DNA of 64,000 nucleotides from Physcomitrium patens (taxonomy: Eukaryota > Streptophyta > Bryopsida > Funariales > Funariaceae): positions 1,188,976 through 1,252,975 of the forward strand of contig NC_037254.1 in the NCBI RefSeq assembly GCF_000002425.4, written 5' to 3'. Numbering within the stretch: the stretch's first letter is position 1; every line of letters starts with the position of its first letter. The notes under the pieces are model-generated. The model made no database searches, was not told the DNA's origin, and saw nothing but the letters and a program-made list of their open reading frames with translations. Made by a program: the position numbers and the translations under genes. Of the stretch, positions 13,247 to 28,709 are shown piece after piece.

Positions 13247-14387
13247 TAATTGAATGCATTATCTTATTAATAACAAGATCAAGGATTTTAAAATAAAAAC
13301 CAATTTATGTTTTAAATAGTATATACATGCACAAATAGTTACTTTAAAAATCTGACATGCCTATCACAGATCGAGAGCATGCTTAACATACACTTGGAAC
13401 CCACTCGAATACGTAGCAAAATGTCATGAGACAATAAAGATGCAATATTGACTCAATTTTGCTTAATGATTACAAACTAACAAAATGGGTGTTCCCGAAC
13501 CAAGCCAGTCCACATAACGCAGACGCTTAAAACGACGTGAGCGATCACACTATCAGATATGGAGATTGACATGGCACCCACCTGCACTACATAATCTAAA
13601 AACAAAAATGATATCATTTGGTGAGTGAAAACTAATTAACTATTAAGACTAGATGGGGAGCAAAGTGAGGCCCGATCGGGCACCAAAATAAATTCCATTA
13701 ACATAATAATGTGTTAATAACTGCTTCTCGATAGCACGCCAACAGACCTAGGGAACGAAACGCAACGACGGTGTAGCAAGCCATGTAGATGCTTGAATGA
13801 ATGAAACAATCAGCCGTGTGAAACAGATGGAGCGTGATGTTCCTCAACATAAACTTTTGTACCAAGCATGCAGCGAAGCTTGTCTTTTTTCTACCTCCGT
13901 GATAGAAAGCTGGATACACAGCCGTGCACAGGAAAGGTTACAATGAAGTCCTCTGCTAGCAGCTCCCGATCGTGAGATCCCAAGTATTCAAAGAATGATT
14001 AAGTTTTACACAAAACACAAAGTCGTGTACCAACACAGTTCTTCACTGGATTTAATCATGTGGAAGCATCAATTATTCTTTTCAACCAAGACGTCCTGGC
14101 TGCCTCAAGCTCTGCAAGACATTCAGTACGAACGACTTGTTAACAATACTTGTATGTCCCTGCAGCAAAATCATCTATTTCAGAATACCTTAACTGATAT
14201 ATACACACACAGTACAAGTTGCAACAAAAAGCCATAGCAACAGCAGCAACATTGTTGTATGTTGTCGGTAGGGTTTCTTGACAAGAAGTTTGGCAGCAAA
14301 ACGAAGCGAAGTGATGGGTGGTTTAGGGCAAATACCTTCAGCAGTATTCTAGAAGACTTCAAAAGTTAATACGCAACAAGAACTAGG

Positions 14388-17300
14388 TCAATACGGCCTA
14401 CTTTCTGGTCCCACAGCACCATCCCTTGTGTACAAAGCAGGCTCTCCTACGGGATTTCGGTACACATCTCCAAATGGAAACTCCAAATTTAGACCCTCAT
14501 CCTCCGAAATTTGGCTGCTCTCGAATGCCTCCCTAATGTGCTGTTGCGATGACCAATCCCGGTCATGATCCTCCTCACTTTCATAAACATCATCCTGGCT
14601 TTCATATATATGACCTCTATCAAACATCGGAGGCTCGAAAGAGCTTTCTCCAGGTGCGACTGATGAACCAGGGCCTTTACGCGCCCACCACCTTTCAAAT
14701 GGCACTTGACTAACTGCCTGGTTCCCAACGATCCCTCGTGTGGAAGGTGGCAAGTACAATCCTACTTTGCTTAATGTCTCCGAATCATCACTCCTAGTAG
14801 GTAACCTCTCATCAATATTTCCATACCTGGAATCGAAACCATCTGCTGTCATTCCCCTGCCTTTCCTATGTCTATCATTCTGTCCCAACTCCAAATTTTG
14901 TGGCGAATGTGATGCTGTGTAAAACTTGTCCAACCGATGTACATGGTCGGAACTCCCAGCAATAGGACTTCCGTAGCGTTCCTTCCTTCGTTGATCACAA
15001 GGTTTTTCATTCTCAGAATAGTGAGTGAAAGAAACGGATTGTCTCGACCTATCTCGTACGGGTGAGCTGCCTGAGGACGCGTGATAGGAAATTGCAGACA
15101 CCGGCATTTCCCAAGGTCTGAGTCGATTGAGAGGTTGAACTAGCTGAAGAGATGAAAGCAGCTGACCCATTGCAAGATCATTTTCTTCATTCCGTACACG
15201 GAAATCTGTCAGCATAGACATGAACTGTTTGCCGTTTCCATCTGGTTCCCAATTGGGATAGTTGGCTTTAAAGCTGTATGCACCACAAGAACACGATTCT
15301 AAGACGTCAATGCTCTAAGAGAAAAATTATAGACGCCAGATCCAAAACCTAACCATCAATAAGACAATACATACAAAGCAGATTTTTTATGTCGAGTTGA
15401 AGCTCACTGTGATACAACTATCTTTCAACTCCTCTTCTTTCAGATTTTCGATATCCGTCCATCAAATTCAAGTGACTAGATGAAACATAGCACGCTCAAC
15501 GTTTGGGTAGGACTCTTCGTTGTTTTGATGAAGCTAGCATTTACCTTATGAAAGATTTTTCCATTTTGCCTTGTGAACTGCGCCGGCCTTTGTGTGTGTG
15601 AAAAGGAGATCCATACTTGGAGTTTCCATGATGCTCAAAGTCGAAGACACTCAAGCTGTAAACAATCGCCAAATTGCTATGTAAGGTAACACAGAAACAA
15701 ACCCTTTTGAAAAAAAACCTGTACATAGAGCTTAACAGATAGACGTAACTCCTTTTGAACAATTCTAAGAATCTGGTATCATCTTGTGTTTTCTTAACAT
15801 CTGAAGCCCAACAAATATTTCTTGACAGTGTATGATAGCCCACTTTGCACTAAAAGCTATTGTACTATTCATAACAACACAATTACTACCCGAAAAACCA
15901 ACTAAAAAGGCTCAAATAAAGTAAGGAAGAAGAATGTAACTGACAGTTTTGGGACCTCAATGTCCTGAAAATCTGGTAGAACCCATACATATATCAAACC
16001 ACATTTACCCAGCTTTATAGAAGATGTTAAGACAGAGCTGTAGATCTATCATTACACCATGTATACATACTTGGAGAAACAATAAGTAGACCGATGTATT
16101 TACCTGCAGACATGGCCGACACCCTCTACATTGACAGTGAAATCTTGTACAAACAGCAGCACATCTTCCACACACTGCGGTAATTCAACCAACAAATAAT
16201 TTCACTAATTCAAGAAGAAAATGTGATCAACGGTGCGCGTTGAAGACCAGTCCCACGCACCACCTTTCAGGATAAAATTAGAGCATACAGAAAACAAAGC
16301 ATTACTTTGAAACTCGCTTACCTTTGGTAATGCGAAAACGAGAATGAAAGGTGTAACAAAGATAGATATAATCTCTTCAAAGAATAGCGCGGCGTTATAC
16401 TGCATGCAACAAATAATACACGACCAAAATAAAATCAGAAATAAATAAAAGACATTGATTCTTTCCACTACAGTTATTCTTTACTCACGCCCAGCACTTG
16501 ATCACTAGCAACTGAGTCCACAATGGAGAGCTGTCATGGATCATGCTCAAATGCTGTGAACTTGAAGTGGCAACAGACTGCAAAAAGGTCACAAAGACTA
16601 GAGCTAAGTGCGGGTTCAGAAATCAGACGATAATCCAAGACTAACCAACTAGTTGCGAAATAAAACTTTACCTTGAACATACCCTCAAACTCTAAACGAA
16701 CAGTCTCTGTGTTTTCAGCACCTCGCCAGTGTTTTGGCATGTAATGCGTATGGCTCGTAATCTGTCGCATAACTCCCACTGGATCAAAGACCTGATATTC
16801 CTCCGTGATCAACGACCTACTCACCACCAAGGCTGTTGTAAAGAAGGCTGTATACCAGATCAAATTGTGTCTTCCAATCTGTTCCATCAGAAACATAAGC
16901 ATAAAACCACTACAATAAACATGACCTTGACACCGGGTGACCAATCAATACAAACGTTTCATTGTGAAGGTACATAACATCCTATTTTTGAATATAGACA
17001 AAATGTAGCCATGTCAAGCTGTCACGGATTTGAATATTTGTAAATCAGAAATATACATGTTGATTCAATACACAAACTAAGATTTCTTGTGTAATTCGGC
17101 ACCAGAATACTCACGTGTCCTTCTAAAAGGGATTCGTCGATGAGGGAGATAAGAATGATAACAGCTGCAAATGCACCTGCTATGTACGAGACAAGTTTTG
17201 CAATCGTGTTGATTATAGGTGAAGGAAACTGCTTCAAATATTCCACAGCGTACTTATAGCTTGAATTCAGACGATGCTTGAACATGTGCTCCAGCTGCGT

Positions 17301-18840
17301 TAGATAAAAAACAAGAACCTTAGATGCAGTATACCTAATCAGCACGAATTGCTCGTTGGCCACTAGGCTCGTCATCTTTGAATAGAAATAGGCATGGAAG
17401 ATAGAAAGTGACAAGACACGGTTACTACCTCATTAAATTCTCGAAAGCTCCACTCTGCTAAATTCGACCACCGCCTAGAACTCATTGAAGCAGGGTTATG
17501 ATAGAATAATTCAGCATTCCGAAGTAGGAAGTAGAAGAACATAAAGGTTACATAGAAAGGTGACAGGAGAAACATGGAGACGCCCAGCACCACCAGTCTC
17601 TTTCGTAGGCGTGCAGGATTACTTGTGAAATCTCGATGTATCAAGAAGTTGCTGCAGTGTAAATCACGAAATCATTAGAAGTCAAAATGAAGATGATTAC
17701 TAGCAGATTGATGATTTGTGATTCGCGTCTAACGTCAAGATGAATCCCAATTTACTTTCCTTGGAGAAAGTACACAAAATAAAAACATATGACATCAATT
17801 AATACTTGCCTGTCAAACATGTGTTGAAGAATGCACCAATTGAGGCTCCATTCAACCATATTCGTCAAAACTAGCCGCTTGTTGTTATGGTTAAGCATGG
17901 GCCTTGCACCAGGTACCCACGAGGGCAGATCCAGACCTAACACCCCTTTATTCAGCAGGCCAATCAGATAGTTCTCCTTCCGCATAATACGGCTAACTAT
18001 GTCATGAGCCGAAAGCGGTCGCACAACACAGAGCCGTTCATGTTGCTGCACCTGTACAATTTTGTCGACCAGTGTTGGCCAGGCCATTGTTTGCAATTCA
18101 TTGTCTGTGACCCCAAGGCTGCCAGCAGACACGGTTTTGATTAACATATCAAAATGTTATTCATCCAAATTAAATCCTAGACTAGCATGCAAAACTAAGA
18201 GAGACGCAATGTTGTCTTTGTAGCTGAAAAAATTAAAAGGAATTTTAAACAACGCTTGCCAAACGAAACAAGTGACAACATGGAAAATGCATTTGAAAGA
18301 ACAATCCAGAGGAGCCACGCACCTATTATGTATAAAGTGTCGAACCTCAAGAATATCGCGCAGTTGAGCAAAAAAACGTAGGAAGCAGAATAACCAGTAT
18401 AACGAGAAAAGCACAAGGTAGGTGACGAAGAAGAATTTGACGAGAGTAAATGGAGTTAAAGGATGCTCGTACAGAGCCTCTTTTACAAGGTCGCAATTGT
18501 GAAAATTTCCTTCGTTGATGGCATCAATACCGCACTTGGCACTGAGTAAACCTTGCCAATTTACAAACAATACCAGAAAACCGGAGAAGCCGATTGTAAA
18601 CCCCAATGAGACAAGCTCACACAACCACTTAGTGAACATACACCAGAAGCCTTTATCGCAGTAATATTGATAAACTCGCTGGAAGAACTCGTCAAGGTCA
18701 GTTACACCGCCCGACTTGAAAGTTTCAGCTCCAAAGAAATCAGGAGGACCTGCAGAATCTTCGCCTCCATGAAGTTCATGATAATCAGGCAGCTCCACTT
18801 CGTGCTGGACGCCTCTTAAAGTTTCATTCTTGTGGAACAT
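14388..18840 (-). CDS. ATG9: Autophagy-related protein 9, complete, 9 coding exons, 860 aa
   Basis: ATG9 is the multispanning membrane protein (a lipid scramblase in characterised family members) carried on vesicles that seed and feed the growing autophagosome. Exons: 18840-18323, 18118-17810, 17651-17429, 17294-17115, 16878-16672, 16399-16322, 16174-16104, 15655-15545, 15273-14388; all phases agree and give 861 codons, close to the Arabidopsis length. Family blocks seen: DKGFWC, YWLFCFLRFFAQL, MRKENYLIGLLNKG, SSRRWSNLAEW, HTHYMPKHWRG, SSQGKMEKSF. Hydrophobic segments lie near residues 75-95 and 132-155, with more in exons 3-5. The last exon is a long hydrophilic, probably disordered tail. 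The start ATG is directly preceded by ATT and an in-frame TAA, which fixes it. The donor of exon 2 is GC (GACAG|GCAAGT), required by frame. Confidence 0.95.
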
Positions 18841-21628
18841 AATTTAAAGCAGCCAGTAGGCTGTACCACCCTTGTCTTACACTCTACCTCTTTGTCCGGC
18901 AGCCAAGGTTCTGCTAGCTTCAGCACCCTACGCATGCTCTCAAAACCTCCTCACCTACAAAAATTCCAACTTTCATAACAATCCAGCAAGGCCTTTGACT
19001 ACTTCCCCTAGATTTGTCACCACGTAGACGCCGCCAACCTAGCCCTCCAAGGCAATTCAGTTCCATAAAATGTCCGGTCTAACCGCCAATCATACATGCG
19101 GACCAAGGTCACGAACGCCGCAACGTGAGACACCTTGCGTGCCAAAGTCCACTCCAATCAATCAGAACAGAAAAACCCGAGCCTGCATACCTAAGAAGAC
19201 CAAATTCTCCAGTAGTACTGACACAATACACCCGGCGCTTGCAACCAACCTCAAAATTTTACGCCAATTTCAACACGGCCAAAAATTGCTGCAAAAAGCA
19301 CTCCAATTCAGCCATATCAATATACACTATCCCAACACACTCATCATCACAATAATCTCAGCTAAACTCCATACCCTTCTCTTTCTTGACCAGGAAAAAA
19401 ACAACCTCAAGGATACGCAACCCTCGACACTACCCTCTACCCAAGACTCCTCATGCACACGAAACCATTCTCCGAACTTGTCGTCAGTCATCGAAATTCT
19501 CGCACAATTGCAGGTCCCACGCACCCGCGCTCACCAATTCACTACGCTTAGGGTTTCTCGAAATTCACCCCCGTTCCCCCCGGCACGTTATCCAAGCAAT
19601 TCCCACCATCTCACGCCACACACAGACGACGCTTTAAAACATCCGATTTTACCAGCTGTATCACTCCCATGAACTCCTCACCTCTCCATGTGACACCCCT
19701 TAGGGTTCCCTAACAATTCCCATCACCTTTGATACCGACGATAACCGACCTCAAAATCGCGAACAAAAAAATTTCATGATCACCGCTATAACTACTACCA
19801 AACCACTCAATCCACTCCTCCCAGCACTTCCACCAATTCCTTCCAAATTCAAGTGATTGAACCAACCTAAATTTCGCCACTCCCCGGAAACATCGAATTG
19901 TTTACGTTGCGTCACCACGTACGATATTTCCACTCAGCCATGCGACAGGAAAGAGGAGGAGGAATCCTGTCGAAAAAATATAAACTGAAATATTGAACTG
20001 CAACTGAATCGGAATGAGATGAATCGGCTTCTCCATGCAACTCAATAACCCGTTGTCAGGTGAAGGTCGAGTCCAAATTTGTGGGGCGGATCAGCACGAA
20101 GCCCGACGCGATCGAAAAGGCTTTTCCTCCTTCTTCTGGGTCGGAAAAGTAAATGCCGTGGAAATTGGGCCAAATCCGGAAGTCCCAGTACAAAAATAAT
20201 GGAAGGATCAATCGCGGTGGCGAGCCAGTTTCTACACCTTCCTCTTCCGCTTCCTCGTCCTCCTCCTCTTCTTCTTCGTAGGGGAGAGATCGAGAGAGGG
20301 TCTTCTTCTTCTTCAACTTCTTCACAATTGCCTCCGACCGACACACATGTCGAAACGCCTGCGACATGGGAATTTCCTGCCTACGGATGGATGATGACCG
20401 ACGTGATGGATGATAATTTGTATGCGTGGATGATTTATATTCGACAATTCTGTTTACCGAAACTGTCGTAAGCGGAAAGAGACGAAACGGGAAAGGCACA
20501 TCAGAGGACTTCAGTTATTTATAGGAAATAATGTAAAATGATTCTATGCATCCACAAAAAGTTTTTGGCCTGCGGTGTGGACGCTTTTGTTTATTTTATT
20601 GCATTACAAATAATCATTATGGAACATGTTTTCATTACATCTTGTCATGATGAAAACTTTTTCTTTTTTTCCTTTATTTGCCTAAGTGTTTGTGTGTGTT
20701 CTGTTTACACAATTGTAAAAGTATTAGTAAACATGCACTCTCATTTCTTTAGGAAAATTCTACATTGATCAAAATAAAAACTAAATTAAATTACTTGGCT
20801 TTTTTTTAATGTGTGATATTTAGTTTTTGCTTTCAGACTCTTCACTTCATTTCTAAGTACCCACAATTCTATCCAAAATTCTTTTTTTATTATTTATTTT
20901 TAAAACATGCAAATTCAATTTTATCAATATACTTGTATGTCAATAACAACATTGTGCATTTTTACTTTTTTACTTTTTTTTTGTTTGTTTTTTGTTTTTT
21001 TTTTGTTTTTTTTCATACACGTGATGTTTTTTAAAGTGTTGATTTGAAAAACTATTTTAAACATATAATGTTGTGTAAGGAAATAATTTAATATTTTTTT
21101 TAGCTAAATATACACGTGCAGCTCGGGGTAAAACTCAAGCGAGCTTATTTTAAATACATGGATTCATGTGCAAATTTCACCAGATTTTTTGTAAACTAGC
21201 ATTGAGCCATTAGTAAATTGTCTATTTGAGGCGGCTACAAAGAGTGCAGACCCATTCCATCTCCAAAAACATTTACATCAAGTAATTGCATTTAAAACTT
21301 TGCCCATGGCCCTTATGGATGCATAGGATATATCGCGTACCTATCACCGCGGGCTCGGCATTAGGCACTGCATGTGTTGATGAGCCCAGTGGCCCCAAGG
21401 TTTGCTTCGAGATGAAATATATCATTCATCTACGAGCTAGGGGATTCATCCACATTGGGGTTCCAGGGAGAGCTCATCTTGCTTGCAGAGGCATTTATTA
21501 TAGTGGTTGCTGTTTTGTGGAGAGCATCGATTTTGCCTGGAGCAATTTCTGAAACAGGAGACGGGAGCTCAAGGAGGGATTAGATTAGAGGCTAGGATTT
21601 AGAGCTTCCTGTGTTTTTTTTCCACAAC
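18841..21628. other. Divergent intergenic region between ATG9 and RPT3
   Basis: Probable leader and promoter of ATG9 (18841 to about 20500; GAA/GAG-rich on the minus strand at 20221-20330) and of RPT3 (about 20550-21628; long T-rich runs). The longest frame, 19070-19672 (+), is compositionally biased and matches nothing I know, as does 20056-20499 (-). No convincing gene. Confidence 0.55.
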
Positions 21629-24263
<2,635 letters not shown>

Positions 24264-24954
24264 ACGCGTGTATCTATCTTTGGATCTTAAGCAGGCAGGC
24301 AGCTGGACGGCTAGTAGTTGAAACTGCCTTGGTTCAGTAATTCCCTTATTTATCTGAATCAGCTCGTGGAGGGGCCTCCTGTTTTCGGCACTTGCACGGT
24401 AGATTTTGTAAAGACTCATCAAATAGCTAAATCTCTTACTAATGAATGGTATCAAACAATGCGACTACGGTTTTGGTCTCATTCTTCGAGAACTCCTACC
24501 TACACCTTGATCTCCTTAAATAGTGTGCTGCGTGTACGCCTTCACAAAATGATTCTATGGGTGGGATGTGCTTCCAATGTTTTCTTGCAACAACAATGTG
24601 TGTTCAGTATTGAGAACAATTTTCAAAGTACCAAAGAGCCCTTAAATTGACATCCAGTTTGTATAGCTCTAAATCCAATATAAATCTGAAAAAGAATGTT
24701 CCTCTCCGATTTAAGCGGCAAAGACCGACGGGGACAGACGAGCCTGACATCATCAGTTCACCTGATCTGGGTTGTGTGCATGATCAACGAGACGTAATTT
24801 CTACATAGCATTGCACAAGCTAGACAAGTGAAGTAAGTTAAAACATCGAAGAATGGAACCGATTCATGACGATTGATTTGACATGCCATACTTAGAACAC
24901 GTGAGTTGACAAAATAAACTACTAGCACTGATGTGTAAGCAATGTTAAAATTGA
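24264..24954. other. Convergent spacer between RPT3 and the maturase-like gene
   Basis: Presumed 3' UTRs of the two convergent genes. I looked here for the missing catalytic part of the maturase-like protein on the minus strand and found no YADD-like block. Confidence 0.6.
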
Positions 24955-27289
24955 TCACTTCAAGTGAGTGTCAGACCTAGAATTAATTTCCTCTCTTATG
25001 CGATTGATCTCCAAATCCAGATGATGAAAATAAATGTGTCCCAACATAGGGGACAAAACGCTTCCTTCTGGTTGGTCCTCTTCTGTGGCAGTGTGCACCC
25101 ATATTGTGCTTACTTCGAACATCTGCCTCAATATATCTAAAAAAACCTCATCTTGAATACGCTCTCCTAAAATTTTCAACAGTCGCTTCTGCACTGGACC
25201 ATGATCTGCGATGCGTACATCAAACTGCAGGAACCATGAAATCCCTTTCCACCCATACTTCACAGACTTGAGAGCCGTGTGAACATTTGTATTTGGCCTA
25301 AACCCAGAATCATGCACTGAAAATATGGGCTCAAATATTCTCTGCAATATACATCTCATAGCCTCTTGAATAACCTGATCCTTGGGTCTGACGAAAGACA
25401 AGTGTCTCGCCTCCCCACGGCCCCGTCTTGCAATGCCAAGCCGCTTCACGGGCTTGAAGGGATACGATCCAGTTCGTAATTGAAATGCAGCTTCTTTGAA
25501 CCAGTTCCAATCTATTTCACGCGAGTTCGATGACCTGTTCTCCTTGGGAATGTGTGAAACCTCGAGTTCAGGAGTGGCTAGAGTCCAGTTCCTACGCCTT
25601 TCATTTAGTTTTTCATGCGCTGCAGCTAAAACTTGGGGATCTCCAAGGACAGCAATGACATTATCATATTTCCCTTCATGATTTGGCCTCAGTTTCCATA
25701 GTAGATCCTCTTCCACATCGTCATGTTGGATTGGATCACTAAACTCCTCCTCTTCAGATTGATTTTCATTGGTCTTCAGATTCTCCTGATTATATTTGGA
25801 TTTCATGTATAATTCTAGGTCTTCCTTACTATCACCCACCTGCATGTCTCCATCTCGGAATCCTCGAAAATTTCGTTGTTCCTTTCTAGTTGCAGAAAAG
25901 CTTACATATCGAACAACTTGCGATAGGGGAATTGGAAAGCCTCTGCTGCTGGCAAACCAGATAGATTCGTTCTGGAAACCGACTAGCCACTATGGTATCA
26001 GAGCCATGTTATGAAGAAAAGTAAACTATGATGGTTGCAAATCTACATTAAGAAGCTACTGCATCTCAAGAATTACGAATCACAAGCTCCAAACCAATCA
26101 GTGATGGAAAGGCATTTTGCATGGAGATGGTAATAGCTTCAATTTCAGTGTTACCTGATCTCTGTGCCATTGTGACACTGTTGGTTTACGTAATATTCCC
26201 ACTCCGTCCTCAGGGCGGCATATTCTCCACCCTTTAGTTGCTCTTCTCGTTTCCTGCCCTCGCGAAGTGCCCACTCTCTGCAACAAAAACACATTCCAAC
26301 AGCACCATATTACTCGAAGTATTCGACTAGCACATATAACTGCATTATGCATTAGTTCATAAATTTTCAGCAAACATAAATAATACTTAAAAGATAGCAC
26401 ATCAAGAAGAAGAATGAGGATAAACTGCCTTAATGCTTCAACAGCAAGGTTTGTGAAATAATCTGCAATTAAATGTCAATAACCAAAAAAACCAACTCTA
26501 AGGAATCTCTAGTGCGGTCTTGTGCCAAGGATCTTCAAAACTGAGTGCACGAAACGCATCGGATCAAAGCATCGCACTCATACCTGAAACATGGAAGTCA
26601 GTTCACGGCTTTGTCCAAAATTCGTACACGATTTCTCCACCCAATCTGCCAAGTAATACCATCCAGCGTACCCAATATCAAGCGAAACAAAAGTACCAGA
26701 ACGCAAAATCAAAGTTTTACTAAGCATCGCTAATCACGTCAACTGGCACAACTACACGTTATAAGCTAAATTTGATATGTACACTAAGAAATGACATGTT
26801 TTTTTTTTAAGCAATCTTTACAGCACTTGAAGAATACTGAGAGAGTAGTCGATAATTACAAGCGCTAAAATGTATTTGAGGTCCGATCGCAAAACTACAA
26901 GAAGGAGACAACTCGAAGAGCGGGTCCAGACGTGCCTAATCAAGTCCTAAGATCAGCCGCAAGGACTCGACGACAAACGGGTCGATAATCGTACCTTTTG
27001 CGATCCGTTTCAGAATCGCCGAACTAGATTGCTGCAATAATGCATCAAGTTGAAGTATTCGAGTGGAGTGGTACATGTTAACAGCCTCCCTTTCGCCAAC
27101 AAATAACTTACTCCAACTTCTGAAAATTCGGCAAGATCTGAAACTAGAAGTTCGACAGTTGTCCAGCGCCGCAAGGCTGCTGAATGGAGTTGAAATGCAC
27201 GAGGAACACGAAGCAGATGTGCAACGCGAAAAGAGAAGGAACGAGGGGCAATTAGATTTGCTCTGGCGCAGCAACCCTCGATTCGCCAT
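24955..27289 (-). CDS. Nuclear group II intron maturase/reverse-transcriptase-like protein, C-terminally truncated
   Basis: Proposed exons: 27289-27112, 26275-26155 and 25948-24955 (stop), 430 aa; phases agree. The first exon is rich in Ser, Arg and Cys, as in an organelle presequence; its inclusion is less certain than the rest. The last exon holds a reverse-transcriptase domain of the plant mitochondrial intron-ORF type: FQLRTGSYPFKPVKR, RPKDQVIQEAMRCIL, FEPIF, DSGFRPN, WFLQFDVR (first catalytic Asp), and SVLSPMLGHIYFHHLDLE. In the family the YADD motif, thumb and maturase (X) domain follow; here the frame stops 16 codons after HLD. Family members act in splicing of organelle group II introns. 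The acceptor of the last exon is a CAG-CAG-CAG series giving in-frame variants. It could be a regulatory or RNA-binding remnant, or a pseudogene without internal stops. Confidence 0.6.
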
Positions 27290-28709
27290 AGTCGCAAAGC
27301 AGGTGAAGGTAAAAACCCATAAACCCACAGCTGTCGACAACTATTTCTTCCTCAATGCCATAAACCCTAAAACCTCAAAACTTGCCAAATCGCTGTGTAG
27401 TGCTCGTGTAATCATTATTGCTGAATAGAATGCCTGCTTCTGACCCCACAATGCATCCGAAGAATCTTCTCTAACACTAACCCACAACTAAAGGAAGCAC
27501 GATCCATTACCTTCTGTCATCGACTCATTCGCCGCAGTCGCTGTTTTCTCAAAGTATGCTATCCTACACGTCATTCAGATTTCACACCCCACACCTAAGC
27601 TTTACCTCGGCAACTCGTCCTGCACAACCACCCAACTCAAGAACCGAATTACCGCACAAAACTGATACGGAATCACACTCTAGAAGCCGAGTCCAGTTCT
27701 AAGCATAACGGAAGATTGAGGGTTGAGGACTCGTCCACGATATTCTGACAGAGCTTCAAAGAGGATGCAAACAACATATCAGTATGATATGTTACGTGTT
27801 TCTGAGGGTTTTAGTTATCTCCTCTGGAACGCGGGATGAGAAATCTAAGTACTAATTAGTATGAATCAACAATATCGTATTTTGTGTGTTTTTAATTGCG
27901 GTTCAAAGCGTCTATATTTATAAGTTCTATTTTTTCCCACCCTTCGAGATAATTCTTGAAATGGCAGTCTAAAAACTTGTAAGTGTTGCTATTCAAGACA
28001 TTTTCGTGAGTGTGTTTCTATTCTCTCCCATTGTTTGTGCTTGAATCCAAAAGACCATATTTGTGGGGGTGAATCCTTCTTGGATATAGCACAGGGTTGC
28101 CAATCGCACAAACAGGAGAACCCAGATCGCGCAAGCAGACTGGAAATGGTCTGATGCAGAACAATCGACAACGTCATGACTCCCCAGGCCACTTATCTAC
28201 TCAAGATTGTTTACAACGGAGTGGGCATCAAAATTTGAATTGCTGCATTGTGCGTTGTATCAGTACAAGGGTTGCTTTTCAGAAGGATTTTGCCACTGCC
28301 ACTGAAGCAGGACACTTGAAGCCTATCGAAAGTCCCACAACTCTGCTTCTATCTATGTCTGAATCCTACACAGCACAGCCGGGGAAGGAGCAGGCCAAGC
28401 AAATGCACGTAGACATTCATCGACCATATTTTATTTTACAATATACACAACGTGTCGGGGACCACGAGGCATGGCATGTGCTGGAGCATTGGGATGTGAA
28501 ATTCAGCTTCACCATCCGCGCTCTCGAAATTCCGACCACAACGCCAATGCTCCCCTCCGTGAAACTGTGAGGCAAAAGCTTCGCAAGAAAATGTCGAAGT
28601 TCATGTCGAGGGGCCTGGAAAGTTCAACTATCAAGGAAGCAGAGTGATTGAGAATGCTTGGGGTTAGCGAACCAGGATCGATTTTAGTACCAATTCGTAG
28701 TCAAACGGG
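27290..28709. other. Intergenic region between maturase-like gene and ERF gene
   Basis: Probable promoter of the maturase-like gene (27290 to about 27800) and 3' flank of the ERF gene. An open frame at 28097-28570 (+, 157 codons) has no recognised domain. Nothing else seen. Confidence 0.5.

Larger units (their letters stand above)
10931..14387. other. AT-rich intergenic region between beta'-COP and ATG9
   Basis: No gene recognised. It contains two TA microsatellites, a 12-bp inverted repeat, and a moderately GC-rich block at about 12360-12780 that may be a relic of a mobile element. The 1 kb next to 14387 is presumably the ATG9 3' UTR and terminator. Open frames here are short and without recognised domains. 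Confidence 0.6.

Noticed and set aside
19070..19672. 200-codon open frame on +
   Set aside because: Strong C/A compositional bias explains the lack of stops; no domain, and it lies in the likely ATG9 leader/promoter on the opposite strand.
20056..20499. 147-codon open frame on - with acidic run
   Set aside because: The Glu run comes from a GAA/GAG simple repeat typical of plant leaders; no similarity recognised.
21611..21628. GTG as RPT3 start
   Set aside because: In frame but not ATG; the ATG at 21629 gives the expected N-terminus.
28097..28570. 157-codon open frame on +
   Set aside because: No motif recognised and no sign of codon preference; left as unassigned in the intergenic entry.
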